Shown: one piece after another, positions 45,164-55,796 of the stretch
Layout of the letters: every line of letters begins with the position of its first letter
Numbering within the stretch: the stretch's first letter is position 1
DNA from: Chitinophagaceae bacterium PMP191F
Lineage (GTDB): Bacteria > Bacteroidota > Bacteroidia > Chitinophagales > Chitinophagaceae
Direction of reading: 5' to 3'
Assembly (NCBI GenBank): GCA_001302245.1
Contig: LGYU01000016.1
Span: 558,001 to 622,000, forward strand
Length of the DNA: 64,000 nucleotides
Translations under genes and position numbers: made by a program
Notes under the pieces: model-generated
Databases searched by the model: none
What the model saw: only the letters and a program-made list of their open reading frames with translations
Told to the model about the DNA's origin: nothing

Positions 45164-46321
45164 TTATACTGTTCTTTGAAACCTGGCAAAACGCTGTAAG
45201 ATCTTTATCCACGTGGTAGATAAAAGAAAGGTAAGTCCCGTAATAGCAATGGCTGCTTTAAAAAATGGCGTATCTATCAGTCCCATACTATGGGCCAGCG
45301 AACAGGCTAATATGCCAAATTCTCCGGTATGCGCCAGCAATGCGCCGGCATAAAAACTCTCTTCCCAGTTAAAATGCAACAGCCTGAATACAATAGCTGA
45401 CAACAGGCTGTTACTGAGCAACACCAACAAAGTGGCGATTAAAACAAGCGCCGGATGTTCAGCGATATAGTGTATGTCAAGTTGTAGCCCAATGGACATG
45501 AAAAAGAAAGCGACAAAGAATATGCGAAATGGCCGAAGCGAATGTTCCAGCCAATATAAATCCTTTATCCTGCCAATAAGCATTCCTGCCAGGAAGCTGC
45601 CTATGGCACTGGTTAAACCTACAGATTCGGCCAGCAGTCCGAATCCCAGACAGATAAAAAGGCCAAAGAATAGCTGCAGATCATGATCATTATCAAAAAA
45701 ATGAGCAAAGGGCAATTTAATCATTCGCCCATTGCGAACTACTTTCAATAGCAGGTAAATCACCACGCAGGCAAATACAGCGCCTGTTAATCGTATAATA
45801 GAAATTTCACCCGTGCTTAAAAAGCGTAACACCGTTAATGCAGGCGCAAGTAATACATCCTGCAGTAACAGCATATTTAAAACTATAATACCAAAAGCTG
45901 TAGTTAGTTGATTATTCTTTTGCAGGTAATCGCCAACAATAGCGGTACTGTTAAATACAAAAAGCATGGATAAAACAACGATGTAATCTATACTAAGTTG
46001 TAAAAGCCATCCTACCAACAATGCGAAAACAACGCTTAGTACCGTTTTAATCATTTGTGCAATAACCGGTTTTAACAACAGGCTTCGTTTGTTGGGTACA
46101 TGCATTTCCATCCCCAGGAAAAACATCAGGAACAATAACCCCAATTCTCCTATACGTTGAATTTCTGCTGTCCCGGCCAATAAATTACCTATAAGGGGCC
46201 TTAACGCAATACCTGCAGTGATATATGCGATCAGGTAAGGTTGCTGCATTCTTTTGAGCAGCATAATTATTAACAATACAACCAGACATATAAGGCTAAC
46301 TGAAACTAAAGTTGTATCCAT
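45164..46321 (-). CDS. Cation:proton antiporter, CPA2 (KefB-like) membrane domain
   Basis: The 385-residue protein consists of about twelve membrane segments with the CPA2 pattern (GELGLLFLMFFLGMEM, FVFNSTAIVGDYLQ, LAESVGLTSAIGSFLAGMLIG, LLAHTGEFGILAC). KefB-type proteins export potassium or sodium against protons. It lacks the C-terminal RCK/TrkA-N domain that full KefB has (about 600 residues), so it is a membrane-only member. It leads toward the small gene and hsp20 on the same strand. Confidence 0.88.
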   Translation of the reverse strand: MDTTLVSVSLICLVVLLIIMLLKRMQQPYLIAYITAGIALRPLIGNLLAGTAEIQRIGELGLLFLMFFLGMEMHVPNKRSLLLKPVIAQMIKTVLSVVFALLVGWLLQLSIDYIVVLSMLFVFNSTAIVGDYLQKNNQLTTAFGIIVLNMLLLQDVLLAPALTVLRFLSTGEISIIRLTGAVFACVVIYLLLKVVRNGRMIKLPFAHFFDNDHDLQLFFGLFICLGFGLLAESVGLTSAIGSFLAGMLIGRIKDLYWLEHSLRPFRIFFVAFFFMSIGLQLDIHYIAEHPALVLIATLLVLLSNSLLSAIVFRLLHFNWEESFYAGALLAHTGEFGILACSLAHSMGLIDTPFFKAAIAITGLTFLLSTTWIKILQRFARFQRTV

Positions 46322-46340
46322 ATTCGCAATACATGTTTGT

Positions 46341-46628
46341 TTATCCCATATTAAGTGCTTTGAAAACTTCTTTGATGATTACTTCGCTGTTATCCCCTGC
46401 TTCACACAGCGAACAATAGATGGTAGATAGTAAATTATTAATAGGTTTGCTTCGCTCTACCAATTCGAAGCGTATCGCGGCCGTGGCATCTTCATTTACA
46501 AGTACTCCATCCAGACGATTGAATAGTGCGTATGCCTCCTCCTTATCATCACTTATAAAATAACGCGCAACCTCTGCAAATCCATTGGGCACACGAATAT
46601 TGACAACGATTTCGTAAAGCTTTTCCAT
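46341..46628 (-). CDS. Small unknown protein
   Basis: The 95-residue product is soluble and mixed alpha/beta (MEKLYEIVVNIRVPNGFAEV, YFISDDKEEAYALFNRLDG). It lies 19 bases upstream of the antiporter gene on the same strand and is probably co-transcribed with it. No family recognised. Confidence 0.6.
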   Translation of the reverse strand: MEKLYEIVVNIRVPNGFAEVARYFISDDKEEAYALFNRLDGVLVNEDATAAIRFELVERSKPINNLLSTIYCSLCEAGDNSEVIIKEVFKALNMG

Positions 46629-46645
46629 ACAAAAGGCTTAATAAA

Positions 46646-46669
46646 CAAAAGCCCGCCCGGAGGCGGGCT
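46646..46669 (-). terminator. Terminator after hsp20
   Basis: GCCCGCC pairs with GGCGGGC around CGGA, followed on the minus strand by TTTTGTTT. It lies just after the hsp20 stop codon. Confidence 0.8.
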
Positions 46670-46675
46670 ACGGTG

Positions 46676-47125
46676 TTAATTAATTTCAATTGTTTTCGGA
46701 GCTTTCTGTTTGGCTTCTTCTTTTTTGGGAAGGCTTAACAACAGTATGCCATTTTCATAAGTGGCTTTGATGTTTTCGCCATCTACAACCTCTTTCGGCA
46801 CTTCAAAGCTACGGGTGAAGGACTGGTAGCTAAATTCCTTGCGGGTATATCCTTCTTCCTTTTTGACCTCTTCTTGCTTTTTGGAAGAACTGATGGTAAG
46901 GAAATTGTGGTCCAGTGTAATTTTAAAATCTTCCTTACTCATACCTGGTGCAGCCACCTCCACTTCATATTTGTCTGCAGATTCCCTGATGTTTACTGCA
47001 GGAACAGTTGTACTGGTTGCAGAAAAATTATTGTTGCCCCAGTTAAAAAGTTCGCGGCTAAAGAAGTCATCCAATAAATTTGGAAATGCGAACTGTGTGT
47101 TGCTATTTCTTTTTACGAGAGACAT
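46676..47125 (-). CDS. Hsp20/alpha-crystallin small heat shock protein
   Basis: The 149-residue protein holds the alpha-crystallin domain (about residues 40-135: VNIRESADKYEVEVAAPGMS, EDFKITLDHNFLTISS, ENGILLLSLPK). These ATP-independent chaperones bind unfolding proteins in oligomers. A perfect AGGAGG lies six bases before the start, unusual here. It has its own terminator and sits between the antiporter and groESL. Confidence 0.94.
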   Translation of the reverse strand: MSLVKRNSNTQFAFPNLLDDFFSRELFNWGNNNFSATSTTVPAVNIRESADKYEVEVAAPGMSKEDFKITLDHNFLTISSSKKQEEVKKEEGYTRKEFSYQSFTRSFEVPKEVVDGENIKATYENGILLLSLPKKEEAKQKAPKTIEIN

Positions 47126-47131
47126 AGTTAA

Positions 47132-47137
47132 CCTCCT
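47132..47137 (-). promoter_or_regulatory. Consensus Shine-Dalgarno AGGAGG before hsp20
   Basis: On the minus strand AGGAGG is followed by six bases and then the ATG. Most genes in this window have no such site. Confidence 0.7.
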
Positions 47138-47301
47138 TTTAAAAAGTTAAACAATAGAATAATAATGTGATTGCTATACCTATTCAATAGTTATACCAGT
47201 GGAAGCAAACTGTATTTTTTTCAGAAATAATGACAAAATTCACGGACATTTTTTCACCATTAAAACACATGCAAGAAAGCAAAGCGCACAGGTGTACCTG
47301 T

Positions 47302-47640
47302 TTATTTAACCACAAACTTTTCCCTGTATTTTGTTTCTGCTTTGTCGAGGCGAAATCTTATTTCCTGCAATGCGTCCGCAGGCGTGGGCAGTGCAGAAAG
47401 GGAATTATCATGCAATAAAAATCTTGGTATAATTACGTCAACTTTGACATAAGAGCCATCATCTGTAATATGCACCTCACTGTTATTACCTGTTGGGTTG
47501 ATCTCTTCTTTTAATGCCAATTCCAGTAATCTGGCATTGCCAAAACTATCGGAATAATCTTTCATCAGCGAAAGCACATAACTGCTATAATCAGGGGATG
47601 TCCAAAATCCCTGTACGGTGTATTTCAACTCCATTGCCAT
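47302..47640 (-). CDS. Small unknown protein
   Basis: The 112-residue product is soluble, with mixed secondary structure (ELKYTVQGFWTSPDYSSYVL, DDGSYVKVDVIIPRFLLHD). It lies between groEL and hsp20 on the same strand, 110 bases after the groEL stop. Its place suggests a stress-linked role, but no family is recognised. Confidence 0.58.
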   Translation of the reverse strand: MAMELKYTVQGFWTSPDYSSYVLSLMKDYSDSFGNARLLELALKEEINPTGNNSEVHITDDGSYVKVDVIIPRFLLHDNSLSALPTPADALQEIRFRLDKAETKYREKFVVK

Positions 47641-47701
47641 ACGAACTTATAAAAGGGTTTGTAATTTACAAGAAGTTTTTTCCGAATGGAACCGTTATAA
47701 T

Positions 47702-47730
47702 AAAAAAGGCTGACCCTTTACAGGTCAGCC
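47702..47730 (-). terminator. Terminator after groEL
   Basis: GGCTGACC and GGTCAGCC pair around a seven-base loop and are followed on the minus strand by six T residues. Confidence 0.85.
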
Positions 47731-47750
47731 TACTTTGCTACCAATACCTT

Positions 47751-49388
<1,638 letters not shown>

Positions 49389-49451
49389 TTATTCACTTAT
49401 TAAAAAATGAACAAGCTGCCAATGAACCTGGCATGAATTATACATTAACTA

Positions 49452-49733
49452 TTAAATAATAGCGAGGATATCGCTTTCACGCATAATCAATACCTGCTCA
49501 CCGTCAAGCTGCATTTCTGTGCCGGCATACTTACCATAAAGCACATTATCTCCGGGTTTAACCGTAACCGGTTCGTCTTTTTTGCCGGGGCCGGCTGCGA
49601 CGATAGTTCCTCTTTGTGGTTTTTCTTTGGCAGTGTCTGGAATAATAATTCCACCGGCTGTTTTATCTTCTGCCGGTGCTGGTTTTACGATAACCCTGTC
49701 ATGTAGTGGTGTAACTTGATGCTTATTTGCCAT
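49452..49733 (-). CDS. groS: Co-chaperonin GroES
   Basis: The 93-residue co-chaperonin shows [10 protein letters not shown], the mobile loop ([17 protein letters not shown]), and the roof turn ([14 protein letters not shown]). It caps the GroEL ring. It is first in the groES-groEL unit. Confidence 0.96.
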   Translation of the reverse strand: MANKHQVTPLHDRVIVKPAPAEDKTAGGIIIPDTAKEKPQRGTIVAAGPGKKDEPVTVKPGDNVLYGKYAGTEMQLDGEQVLIMRESDILAII

Positions 49734-50092
49734 AATTGTGTATTTGATTGGTTAGAACAAAACATACTATGCAAATACAGTTGTGTCCGGACAAACAACT
49801 GCTTAAAAATTCGCTATCAACTGGCAGGCCAATTAGTTTGAACTTACTTTTTGACATTTTTAAAACCGAAATCTTGTCACAGTTCCTGTCGTAAAGTCAA
49901 ACTCAAAACAGAAAATATTGAACAACAATTTTTTATCACCTGACGTTTTTTTTGTTAAAAAATTCTAAATGTCGGGCCGGCCTGATTTTTCAATGTTGTT
50001 GTTTTCCATAATTTAGATGCCGTTTTTAAAACTGTATATTTTTTACTAGACATTTTTAAACAATTATCATATAAATTTTAGTTGTTAGGATT
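49734..50092. other. Divergent promoter region between groES and the NEW3 gene
   Basis: The 359 bases are A+T-rich with TTTTTAAAAC and TTTTTTTGTTAAAAAATTC stretches. I find no CIRCE element. Promoters for both flanking units must lie here, but no exact site is claimed. Confidence 0.4.
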
Positions 50093-50956
50093 ATGTTTAC
50101 TAAAACACGATTTGCCAAATTGCGCTATAAGCGCCACCTGCCTCTTTTTGCCCTTGCGCTGTTCACTATTTCCACGCCGTCCTTTTTACAGGCGCAATCC
50201 CCCACAACAGCCACAGGCGGGCCATCTTCCTTTTCTGCCAGATTGATGAACATAGAAGCAGCTACCAGCGAAGTATTTCGCTATACTACTACACTGCATA
50301 ACGGGTCTGGCAAAACCGGTATTTATGAACTGCAGGCGGACCTGCCGCCAGGCTGGATGATCACTTACCGCGTAGAGGGTAGCCAGGTAACTTCATTGAG
50401 CCTGGATGCCGGAAAATCGCAGGACATTTCTATTGAGATCAATGCGCCGGCTGGTACAAAACCGGACAAATACAAGATTCCTGTTAAGGCTACTGCTGCT
50501 GCTGAAACGCTCCTGCTTTCGCTGGAAGCGGTGGTCAAAGGAACCTACGCAGTGGAGCTAACCACTCCAACCGGCAGATTATCTGATGAAGTAACAGCCG
50601 GAAGCAGCAAGGACATTCACCTTATTGTAAAAAACACGGGCAGTCTCCCTTTAAAAGACATTGACTTATCATCGCAATTACCCACCAATTGGGAATGCAC
50701 CTTTGATCCTTCTAAAATATCCGCGCTGGAACCCGGCAAAACTGCGGAAGTGAATGCCAAACTGCGCATACCTGATAAAACTATAGCAGGTGACTATATT
50801 TCTACTTTTACCGTGCGTAATACCAACAGCAATGCACAGGTTGTTTTTCGTGTTGTAGTAACCACTTCTGTTCTCAGTGGATGGGTAGGTATTCTGGTAA
50901 TACTGCTGGCTATAGGACTGGTATATTACCTGGTTCGCAAATATGGCAGGCGTTAG
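50093..50956 (+). CDS. NEW3-domain membrane protein, partner of ABC transporter
   Basis: The 287-residue protein has an N-terminal signal peptide (ending LQAQ), two tandem NEW3-type Ig-like domains (about 45-150 and 150-255; both have the LPxxW pattern: DLPPGWMITYRVEG, QLPTNWECTFDPSK) and a C-terminal membrane helix (WVGILVILLAIGLVYYLVRKYG). It would be anchored with the domains outside. It is the first gene of a unit with an ABC ATPase and permease, so it may be an external substrate-binding or sensing part. Confidence 0.78.
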   Translation: MFTKTRFAKLRYKRHLPLFALALFTISTPSFLQAQSPTTATGGPSSFSARLMNIEAATSEVFRYTTTLHNGSGKTGIYELQADLPPGWMITYRVEGSQVTSLSLDAGKSQDISIEINAPAGTKPDKYKIPVKATAAAETLLLSLEAVVKGTYAVELTTPTGRLSDEVTAGSSKDIHLIVKNTGSLPLKDIDLSSQLPTNWECTFDPSKISALEPGKTAEVNAKLRIPDKTIAGDYISTFTVRNTNSNAQVVFRVVVTTSVLSGWVGILVILLAIGLVYYLVRKYGRR

Positions 50957-51010
50957 TCTGCCTTATATTCATTTTTACGATCAGCAATTTCATAAAAGAA
51001 TATTGTACCA

Positions 51011-52030
51011 ATGAACGAACCTATCATACAACTGAAAGGGGTTACCAAACGCTATGGCTCTTTGAAAGCTGTAGATGATTTGCATCTTTCTATCAATAAA
51101 GGAGAGATATTCGGCCTGCTTGGCCCCAACGGTGCTGGCAAAACAACGACCATTTTAATGATGCTGGGATTAACCGAACCCACATCAGGCACAGTGCAGG
51201 TGTGCAACTACAATGCCACCACCCAACCAATAGCTGTAAAAAAGAGCGTGGGCTACATGCCAGACAGTGTAGGGTTTTATGACGGTATGACCGCTCTTGA
51301 TAACCTCCTATACATTGGCAGATTGAATAACATTGCCGAACCTGTTCTTACCCAGCGTGCCATCAAAGTAATGGAACAGGTGGGACTTGGGGCGGATATG
51401 CATAAAAAGACAAGCACTTTTTCACGTGGTATGAAACAGCGCCTGGGCCTGGCAGATGTACTCATCAAACAACCTGATGTCATTATCCTGGACGAACCCA
51501 CACTAGGGATTGACCCCAGCGGTGTGAAAGAATTTTTGCAACTGATCAAAACGCTAAGCAAACAGGAACAGCTAACGGTATTGCTTTCTTCACATCATTT
51601 GCATCACGTACAACAGGTTTGTGACAGGGTGGGCATTTTTGTTAGCGGCAAACTGCTGGCAGAAGGGAATATGGACCAACTTTCGGGAAATATATTCAGC
51701 CGTGAAGGGTATACCACCGTAGTTGCAGTGGAGGAAGACATTCCGGCCGACTGGCCTTATGAATCAGACCTGCGTGCATTCGCCGCCCTGCAGCAGGTGT
51801 CGGTGCAAAAGAAGGAAGTAATATGCTCCTGCAGCAAAGATATCACGCCAGACCTTGTGCGGTTCTTTGTAGCGAAAGGTTACAATATAACCGGCGTCCA
51901 TAAAAAGTCATATGGCCTTGATGATATCTATCAAAAATATTTTGAAAACAATTTAACGGGAAACAATAGCAATGAAAAATCTCGTACTTTCTTTCAAAAG
52001 TCTCTCTTTAAAAAACAGTCTAAAAATTAA
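51011..52030 (+). CDS. ABC transporter ATP-binding protein
   Basis: The 339-residue ATPase has Walker A GLLGPNGAGKTT, signature FSRGMKQRLGLA, and Walker B VIILDEPTLGID. The HHLHHVQQVCDRVGIF segment is the usual His switch region. The pattern matches the NosF/CcmA-like subfamily that pairs with ABC-2 permeases. It overlaps the permease start by 59 bases. Confidence 0.94.
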   Translation: MNEPIIQLKGVTKRYGSLKAVDDLHLSINKGEIFGLLGPNGAGKTTTILMMLGLTEPTSGTVQVCNYNATTQPIAVKKSVGYMPDSVGFYDGMTALDNLLYIGRLNNIAEPVLTQRAIKVMEQVGLGADMHKKTSTFSRGMKQRLGLADVLIKQPDVIILDEPTLGIDPSGVKEFLQLIKTLSKQEQLTVLLSSHHLHHVQQVCDRVGIFVSGKLLAEGNMDQLSGNIFSREGYTTVVAVEEDIPADWPYESDLRAFAALQQVSVQKKEVICSCSKDITPDLVRFFVAKGYNITGVHKKSYGLDDIYQKYFENNLTGNNSNEKSRTFFQKSLFKKQSKN

Positions 52031-52997
52031 CAGCGCCCGAAACAAAGCGGTATCACCTTTCAGGGCCATGGTGCATAAGGAAGTGGCTGATCATATACGC
52101 AGCTGGCGTTTTATCATACTGATTGCGCTGATCATCTTAACGTTCATAGCTGCGATGTATGTGTCTTTACGCAATCTTAAAAATGCAGTTGGTAATACAA
52201 CAGATCCGGATCATGTTTTTCTGTATTTGAAACTACTTACTACAACAGATAATTCTATTCCGCCCTTTCATGTATTCATTAGCTTTTTAGGCCCGTTGCT
52301 GGGCATCAGTTTAGGATTTGATGCAATTAATTCCGAACAAAACAGCGGCACGCTCACCAGGTTAATGGCACAACCTGTTTATCGCGACAACCTTTTACTG
52401 GCAAAATTTGTCAGTGCATTGCTGGTCATCACTACGCTGTTTTTATCACTTGCCTTACTGATGATTGGTGGCGGGCTGATACTGACCGGGGTTAGAATGG
52501 AACCACAGGAATGTATACGGATCATCGCCTTTGTGATATTAACTATTGTGTATGTTGCATTCTGGTTAGGGCTTGCTATATTATTATCCATCAGGTTTAA
52601 ACAGGCTGCCACCTCGGCACTTACTGCCATAGGTATCTGGCTATTCTTTACCGTATTTTATCCTATTGTAGTGAACCTGGTACTGCGTGCCTGCTTACCC
52701 GATCCATCCTTTTTATCGCAGGATGAGATTGCTTACTACAATGAAATCATTTTAAATATTCTCCGCGTGGCGCCCGGACAATTGTATTCAGACGCAACGA
52801 CCACACTGCTAATTCCTTCTGTCAGAAGCCTTGGCCCCCTGTCAATGGAACAATTGGCAGGCGCCATTCCAGCGCCGCTACCGGTAAAAGAAAGTCTTTT
52901 TATTGTATGGCCACAGGTCAGTGGATTGCTGGCAGCTACAGTTGTCTGGTTTGCGTTGTCCTATTACCTTTTTATGCGCCGCGAAATCAGAAGTTAA
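51972..52997 (+). CDS. ABC-2 type permease
   Basis: The 341-residue product has about six membrane segments, including an N-terminal one (FIILIALIILTFIAAMYVSL) and one ending at the C-terminus (LLAATVVWFALSYYLFM). The conserved EQNSGTLTRLMAQPVYR loop is typical of NosY-like permeases. The start could instead be the ATG at 52068 (MVHKEVADHIRSW), which would remove the overlap with the ATPase gene and better match the family. Substrate unknown. Confidence 0.85.
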   Translation: MKNLVLSFKSLSLKNSLKINSARNKAVSPFRAMVHKEVADHIRSWRFIILIALIILTFIAAMYVSLRNLKNAVGNTTDPDHVFLYLKLLTTTDNSIPPFHVFISFLGPLLGISLGFDAINSEQNSGTLTRLMAQPVYRDNLLLAKFVSALLVITTLFLSLALLMIGGGLILTGVRMEPQECIRIIAFVILTIVYVAFWLGLAILLSIRFKQAATSALTAIGIWLFFTVFYPIVVNLVLRACLPDPSFLSQDEIAYYNEIILNILRVAPGQLYSDATTTLLIPSVRSLGPLSMEQLAGAIPAPLPVKESLFIVWPQVSGLLAATVVWFALSYYLFMRREIRS

Positions 52998-53508
52998 GGC
53001 TCAGTGATCATATACAAAAGGGTGAACAGCATGCAAAAGAGCTGTTCCCCTATTGTTCAAAAGTATTATTTGCAAGATTGTTTGTTTGACAAACACTAAT
53101 TATAAACTTCACGATGGCTATCAGCATAGCGCCGCGGCTATGGTTAACCTGTTTATTCCGTATTCTTTTAAGCTGGCATACTTCCTCGCGTTTCCAAGAA
53201 TAGAGCTGTTTATCCAGCAGCGTACCGGATCTGAGCTTATCTACAAAACCAGGTAAATACACAGTGCAAGCCAATGGTGTTCTCTGGTAAAAGCCTTAAT
53301 GCAGCAGCTAAAATTGTAGCAATACGGTTTAACAAAACCGGTGCCTTACATTTATAAGGTTAAAGAAGAAATTATGCTCAGTAAAACAAAAACACTCACT
53401 ATGTTGCACAGGACACAAAACCTGGAAAATTTTATCAATAGCTATATTGGGTTAATTGAATAAGACCAATGATGCGTAATTTTTTAGTAAATCATGTTTG
53501 ATAACTAC
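52998..53508. other. Intergenic region, 511 bases
   Basis: A weak hairpin lies at 53020-53050 (GGTGAACAGC with GCTGTTCCCC), which may end the ABC unit. Otherwise I see nothing: short frames on both strands do not look coding. Confidence 0.4.
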
Positions 53509-54180
53509 TCATGGCTGTACATCACTAAAATACTGCTGCATTGCATCGAGCGTTATCTTTTTATGCTCATTAAAAAATTGTCGATGTGGCGTATCGAGTT
53601 TTTGGAGTAAGTGCAGAAGCGTTAATTTTTCCTGCTCATCTAATGGAGACATCATAAGGTCAGTCACCATATTGATACGTAACAAAGCAGCATGAAACAA
53701 CGATCGTCCTTCAGGTGTCACGGTTAATATTTTACTTCGCTTATCATGCTCATCCGGTGCATCCATGACCAGTTTTTTCTTTATTAAACGCTTGATGATC
53801 TCTACGCCGGTAGGTTTGAGCTGTACATGTCTTTCAATAAGCGCTGATTGAGAGTAGGGACCAACAAATACCAGGCTGAGTACAAAAGCAAACTCATCAT
53901 AGGTTTCAAACGGCGACCCTTCCAATGCGGCTTTTACGTAGCTATTTTTATATCTGCTGATGGCAGTTAATAAATTGGAAGCAGTGAAATGCGCTTTACC
54001 GCCTCTGTCTTTTCCATGCCATTGCAAATTTTGGTTTCTGATATCATCATCTTGTTGTTGCTGCAAGTTTTCATTCAGCCACTTACAAAAGTCAGCCAAA
54101 TCCCCTTTTACACCACCAAGTTCCTTCTCAAACCTGTCTATTTGTGGTAATAGCTTCATTAACAAGGAAGTATCCGCCAT
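53509..54180 (-). CDS. MarR-family regulator divergent from carotenoid genes
   Basis: The product (223 residues from MADTSLLMK) has a winged-helix core with the MarR pattern: VGPYSQSALIERHVQLKPTG, VEIIKRLIKKKLV, and the wing PDEHDKRSKILTVTPEGR. I chose 54180; the frame stays open to 54240, which would add 20 aromatic residues. It faces away from crtI, and a palindromic site lies between them. Control of the crt unit is likely. Confidence 0.85.
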   Translation of the reverse strand: MADTSLLMKLLPQIDRFEKELGGVKGDLADFCKWLNENLQQQQDDDIRNQNLQWHGKDRGGKAHFTASNLLTAISRYKNSYVKAALEGSPFETYDEFAFVLSLVFVGPYSQSALIERHVQLKPTGVEIIKRLIKKKLVMDAPDEHDKRSKILTVTPEGRSLFHAALLRINMVTDLMMSPLDEQEKLTLLHLLQKLDTPHRQFFNEHKKITLDAMQQYFSDVQP

Positions 54181-54247
54181 GCACTGTGATTTAATACCAA
54201 TGTAAAACAAACGAAAATAAAAATATAAAAAACAAATCAATATTTAT

Positions 54248-54288
54248 ATGTTTTAATACTTTATTTAATAATTTTAATACTAAAACAT
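54248..54288. promoter_or_regulatory. Inverted-repeat operator candidate upstream of crtI
   Basis: The arms ATGTTTTAATA (54248-54258) and TACTAAAACAT (54278-54288) are inverted repeats with one mismatch. TTTTAATACT also recurs directly (54251 and 54272). The block ends five bases before the crtI start codon. Confidence 0.5.
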
Positions 54289-54293
54289 ACTAA

Positions 54294-55796
54294 ATGAATG
54301 TTACCATTATAGGTTGTGGTATAGCAGGTATGGTAACAGCTTGTTATCTGCAAAAAGAAGGATACCAGGTAACTGTACTTGAAAAAAACGGTCAGCCGGG
54401 CGGCAGGGCAAGACAGTTTTCTGATGCAGGCTTTCAATTTGATATGGGACCAAGCTGGTATTGGATGCCAGATGTTTTTGAAGCATTTTTTGCTGATTTT
54501 GGCAAAAAAACAACTGATTACTATCAGCTTGTGCGATTAGATCCTTCTTACCAGATTTATTTTGAAGGCAGATCGGTTAAAATTCCTGCAGGTGAAGATG
54601 CTTTATGCGCATTATTTGAACAAATAGAACCCGGCGCAGGCAAACAATTGAAGAAGTTTCTCTCAGCAGCAAAAGCTAAGTATGAGCTTGGTATGCATCG
54701 TTTTGCCAGTAAGCCTTCGCTGCACTTAAAAGAGTTTATATCGTTTCAAACACTCGCATCTGTTGGCAAACTTCAACTGTTCACCTCCATGGAGGCTTTG
54801 GTAAATAAATACTTCTGCCATCCTGTCCTTCGTCAAATCATGCAGTTCCCGGTTATTTTTTTGGGAGCCATGCCAAAACATATACCAGGCATGTACAGCC
54901 TTATGAACTATGCTGATACTAACCTGGGAACATGGTATCCTTTAGGGGGCATGTATAAAATTGTGGAAGCAATATTTGAATTGGCCACCTCTTTGGGCGT
55001 AACATTCAGGTTTGGTGAAGATGTGCAAAAGATCAGTGTTGCAGGAAGTCTTGCAAAGTATGTACATACCACAACACAGGTCTATGAAACTGATCTGGTA
55101 GTTGGCGCAGGCGATTATCATTACATGGAGCAACTGCTTCCGGCCGCTTCCAGGCAATATAGCCAGTCATACTGGTCTTCCAGGCAACTGGCCCCCTCCT
55201 GCCTGCTTTATTATGTAGGTATTGACAAACGGCTGCCGTTACAGCACCACTCTTTATTTTTTGACAGTTCTTTCCAGGACCATGCCCATGCATTGTATGA
55301 CCACCCGAGATGGCCGGAAAATCCATTGTTTTATGTATGCGCCCCTTCTGTCACTGATCCAGGTGTAGCGCCGGCAGGGTGCGAGAACCTATTCCTGCTC
55401 ATTCCGGTTGCTGCCGGTATTACAGGTGACAACGAGGCTTTACGTGACCGTTACTTTCAAAAAGTATTACAAAGACTTGAACAGGCAACAGGTGTTTCCA
55501 TTGCAGACCATATAGTGTATAAAAAAAGTTATGGCATCAGCAATTTCACCGCCGACTACCATGCTTACAAAGGAAATGCTTATGGTCTTTCCAACACACT
55601 ACGCCAAACAGCTTTTGGGAAACCCCGGATCAAAAGCAAAAAAATCACCAACCTCATTTTTGCAGGCCAGCTAACAGTGCCCGGACCAGGTTTGCCACCC
55701 GCATTCTTATCCGGTAAAATGGCGGCGGCAGAAGTGATGAAACAATCACACCTGTTAACTAAATCCTTTCAAACCAGAAAATATCATACTGCATGA
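54294..55796 (+). CDS. crtI: Phytoene desaturase
   Basis: The 500-residue flavoprotein converts phytoene to lycopene by four dehydrogenations. The N-terminal FAD motif is IIGCGIAGMVTACYLQKEGY then LEKNGQPGGRARQF, and the C-terminal segment FAGQLTVPGPGLPPAFLSGK is the conserved bacterial-type carotenoid oxidoreductase region. It is the first gene of the crt unit and its last four bases overlap the crtB start. Confidence 0.94.
   Translation: MNVTIIGCGIAGMVTACYLQKEGYQVTVLEKNGQPGGRARQFSDAGFQFDMGPSWYWMPDVFEAFFADFGKKTTDYYQLVRLDPSYQIYFEGRSVKIPAGEDALCALFEQIEPGAGKQLKKFLSAAKAKYELGMHRFASKPSLHLKEFISFQTLASVGKLQLFTSMEALVNKYFCHPVLRQIMQFPVIFLGAMPKHIPGMYSLMNYADTNLGTWYPLGGMYKIVEAIFELATSLGVTFRFGEDVQKISVAGSLAKYVHTTTQVYETDLVVGAGDYHYMEQLLPAASRQYSQSYWSSRQLAPSCLLYYVGIDKRLPLQHHSLFFDSSFQDHAHALYDHPRWPENPLFYVCAPSVTDPGVAPAGCENLFLLIPVAAGITGDNEALRDRYFQKVLQRLEQATGVSIADHIVYKKSYGISNFTADYHAYKGNAYGLSNTLRQTAFGKPRIKSKKITNLIFAGQLTVPGPGLPPAFLSGKMAAAEVMKQSHLLTKSFQTRKYHTA

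Noticed and set aside
49734-50092. CIRCE element upstream of groES
   Set aside because: No TTAGCACTC/GAGTGCTAA inverted repeat is present.
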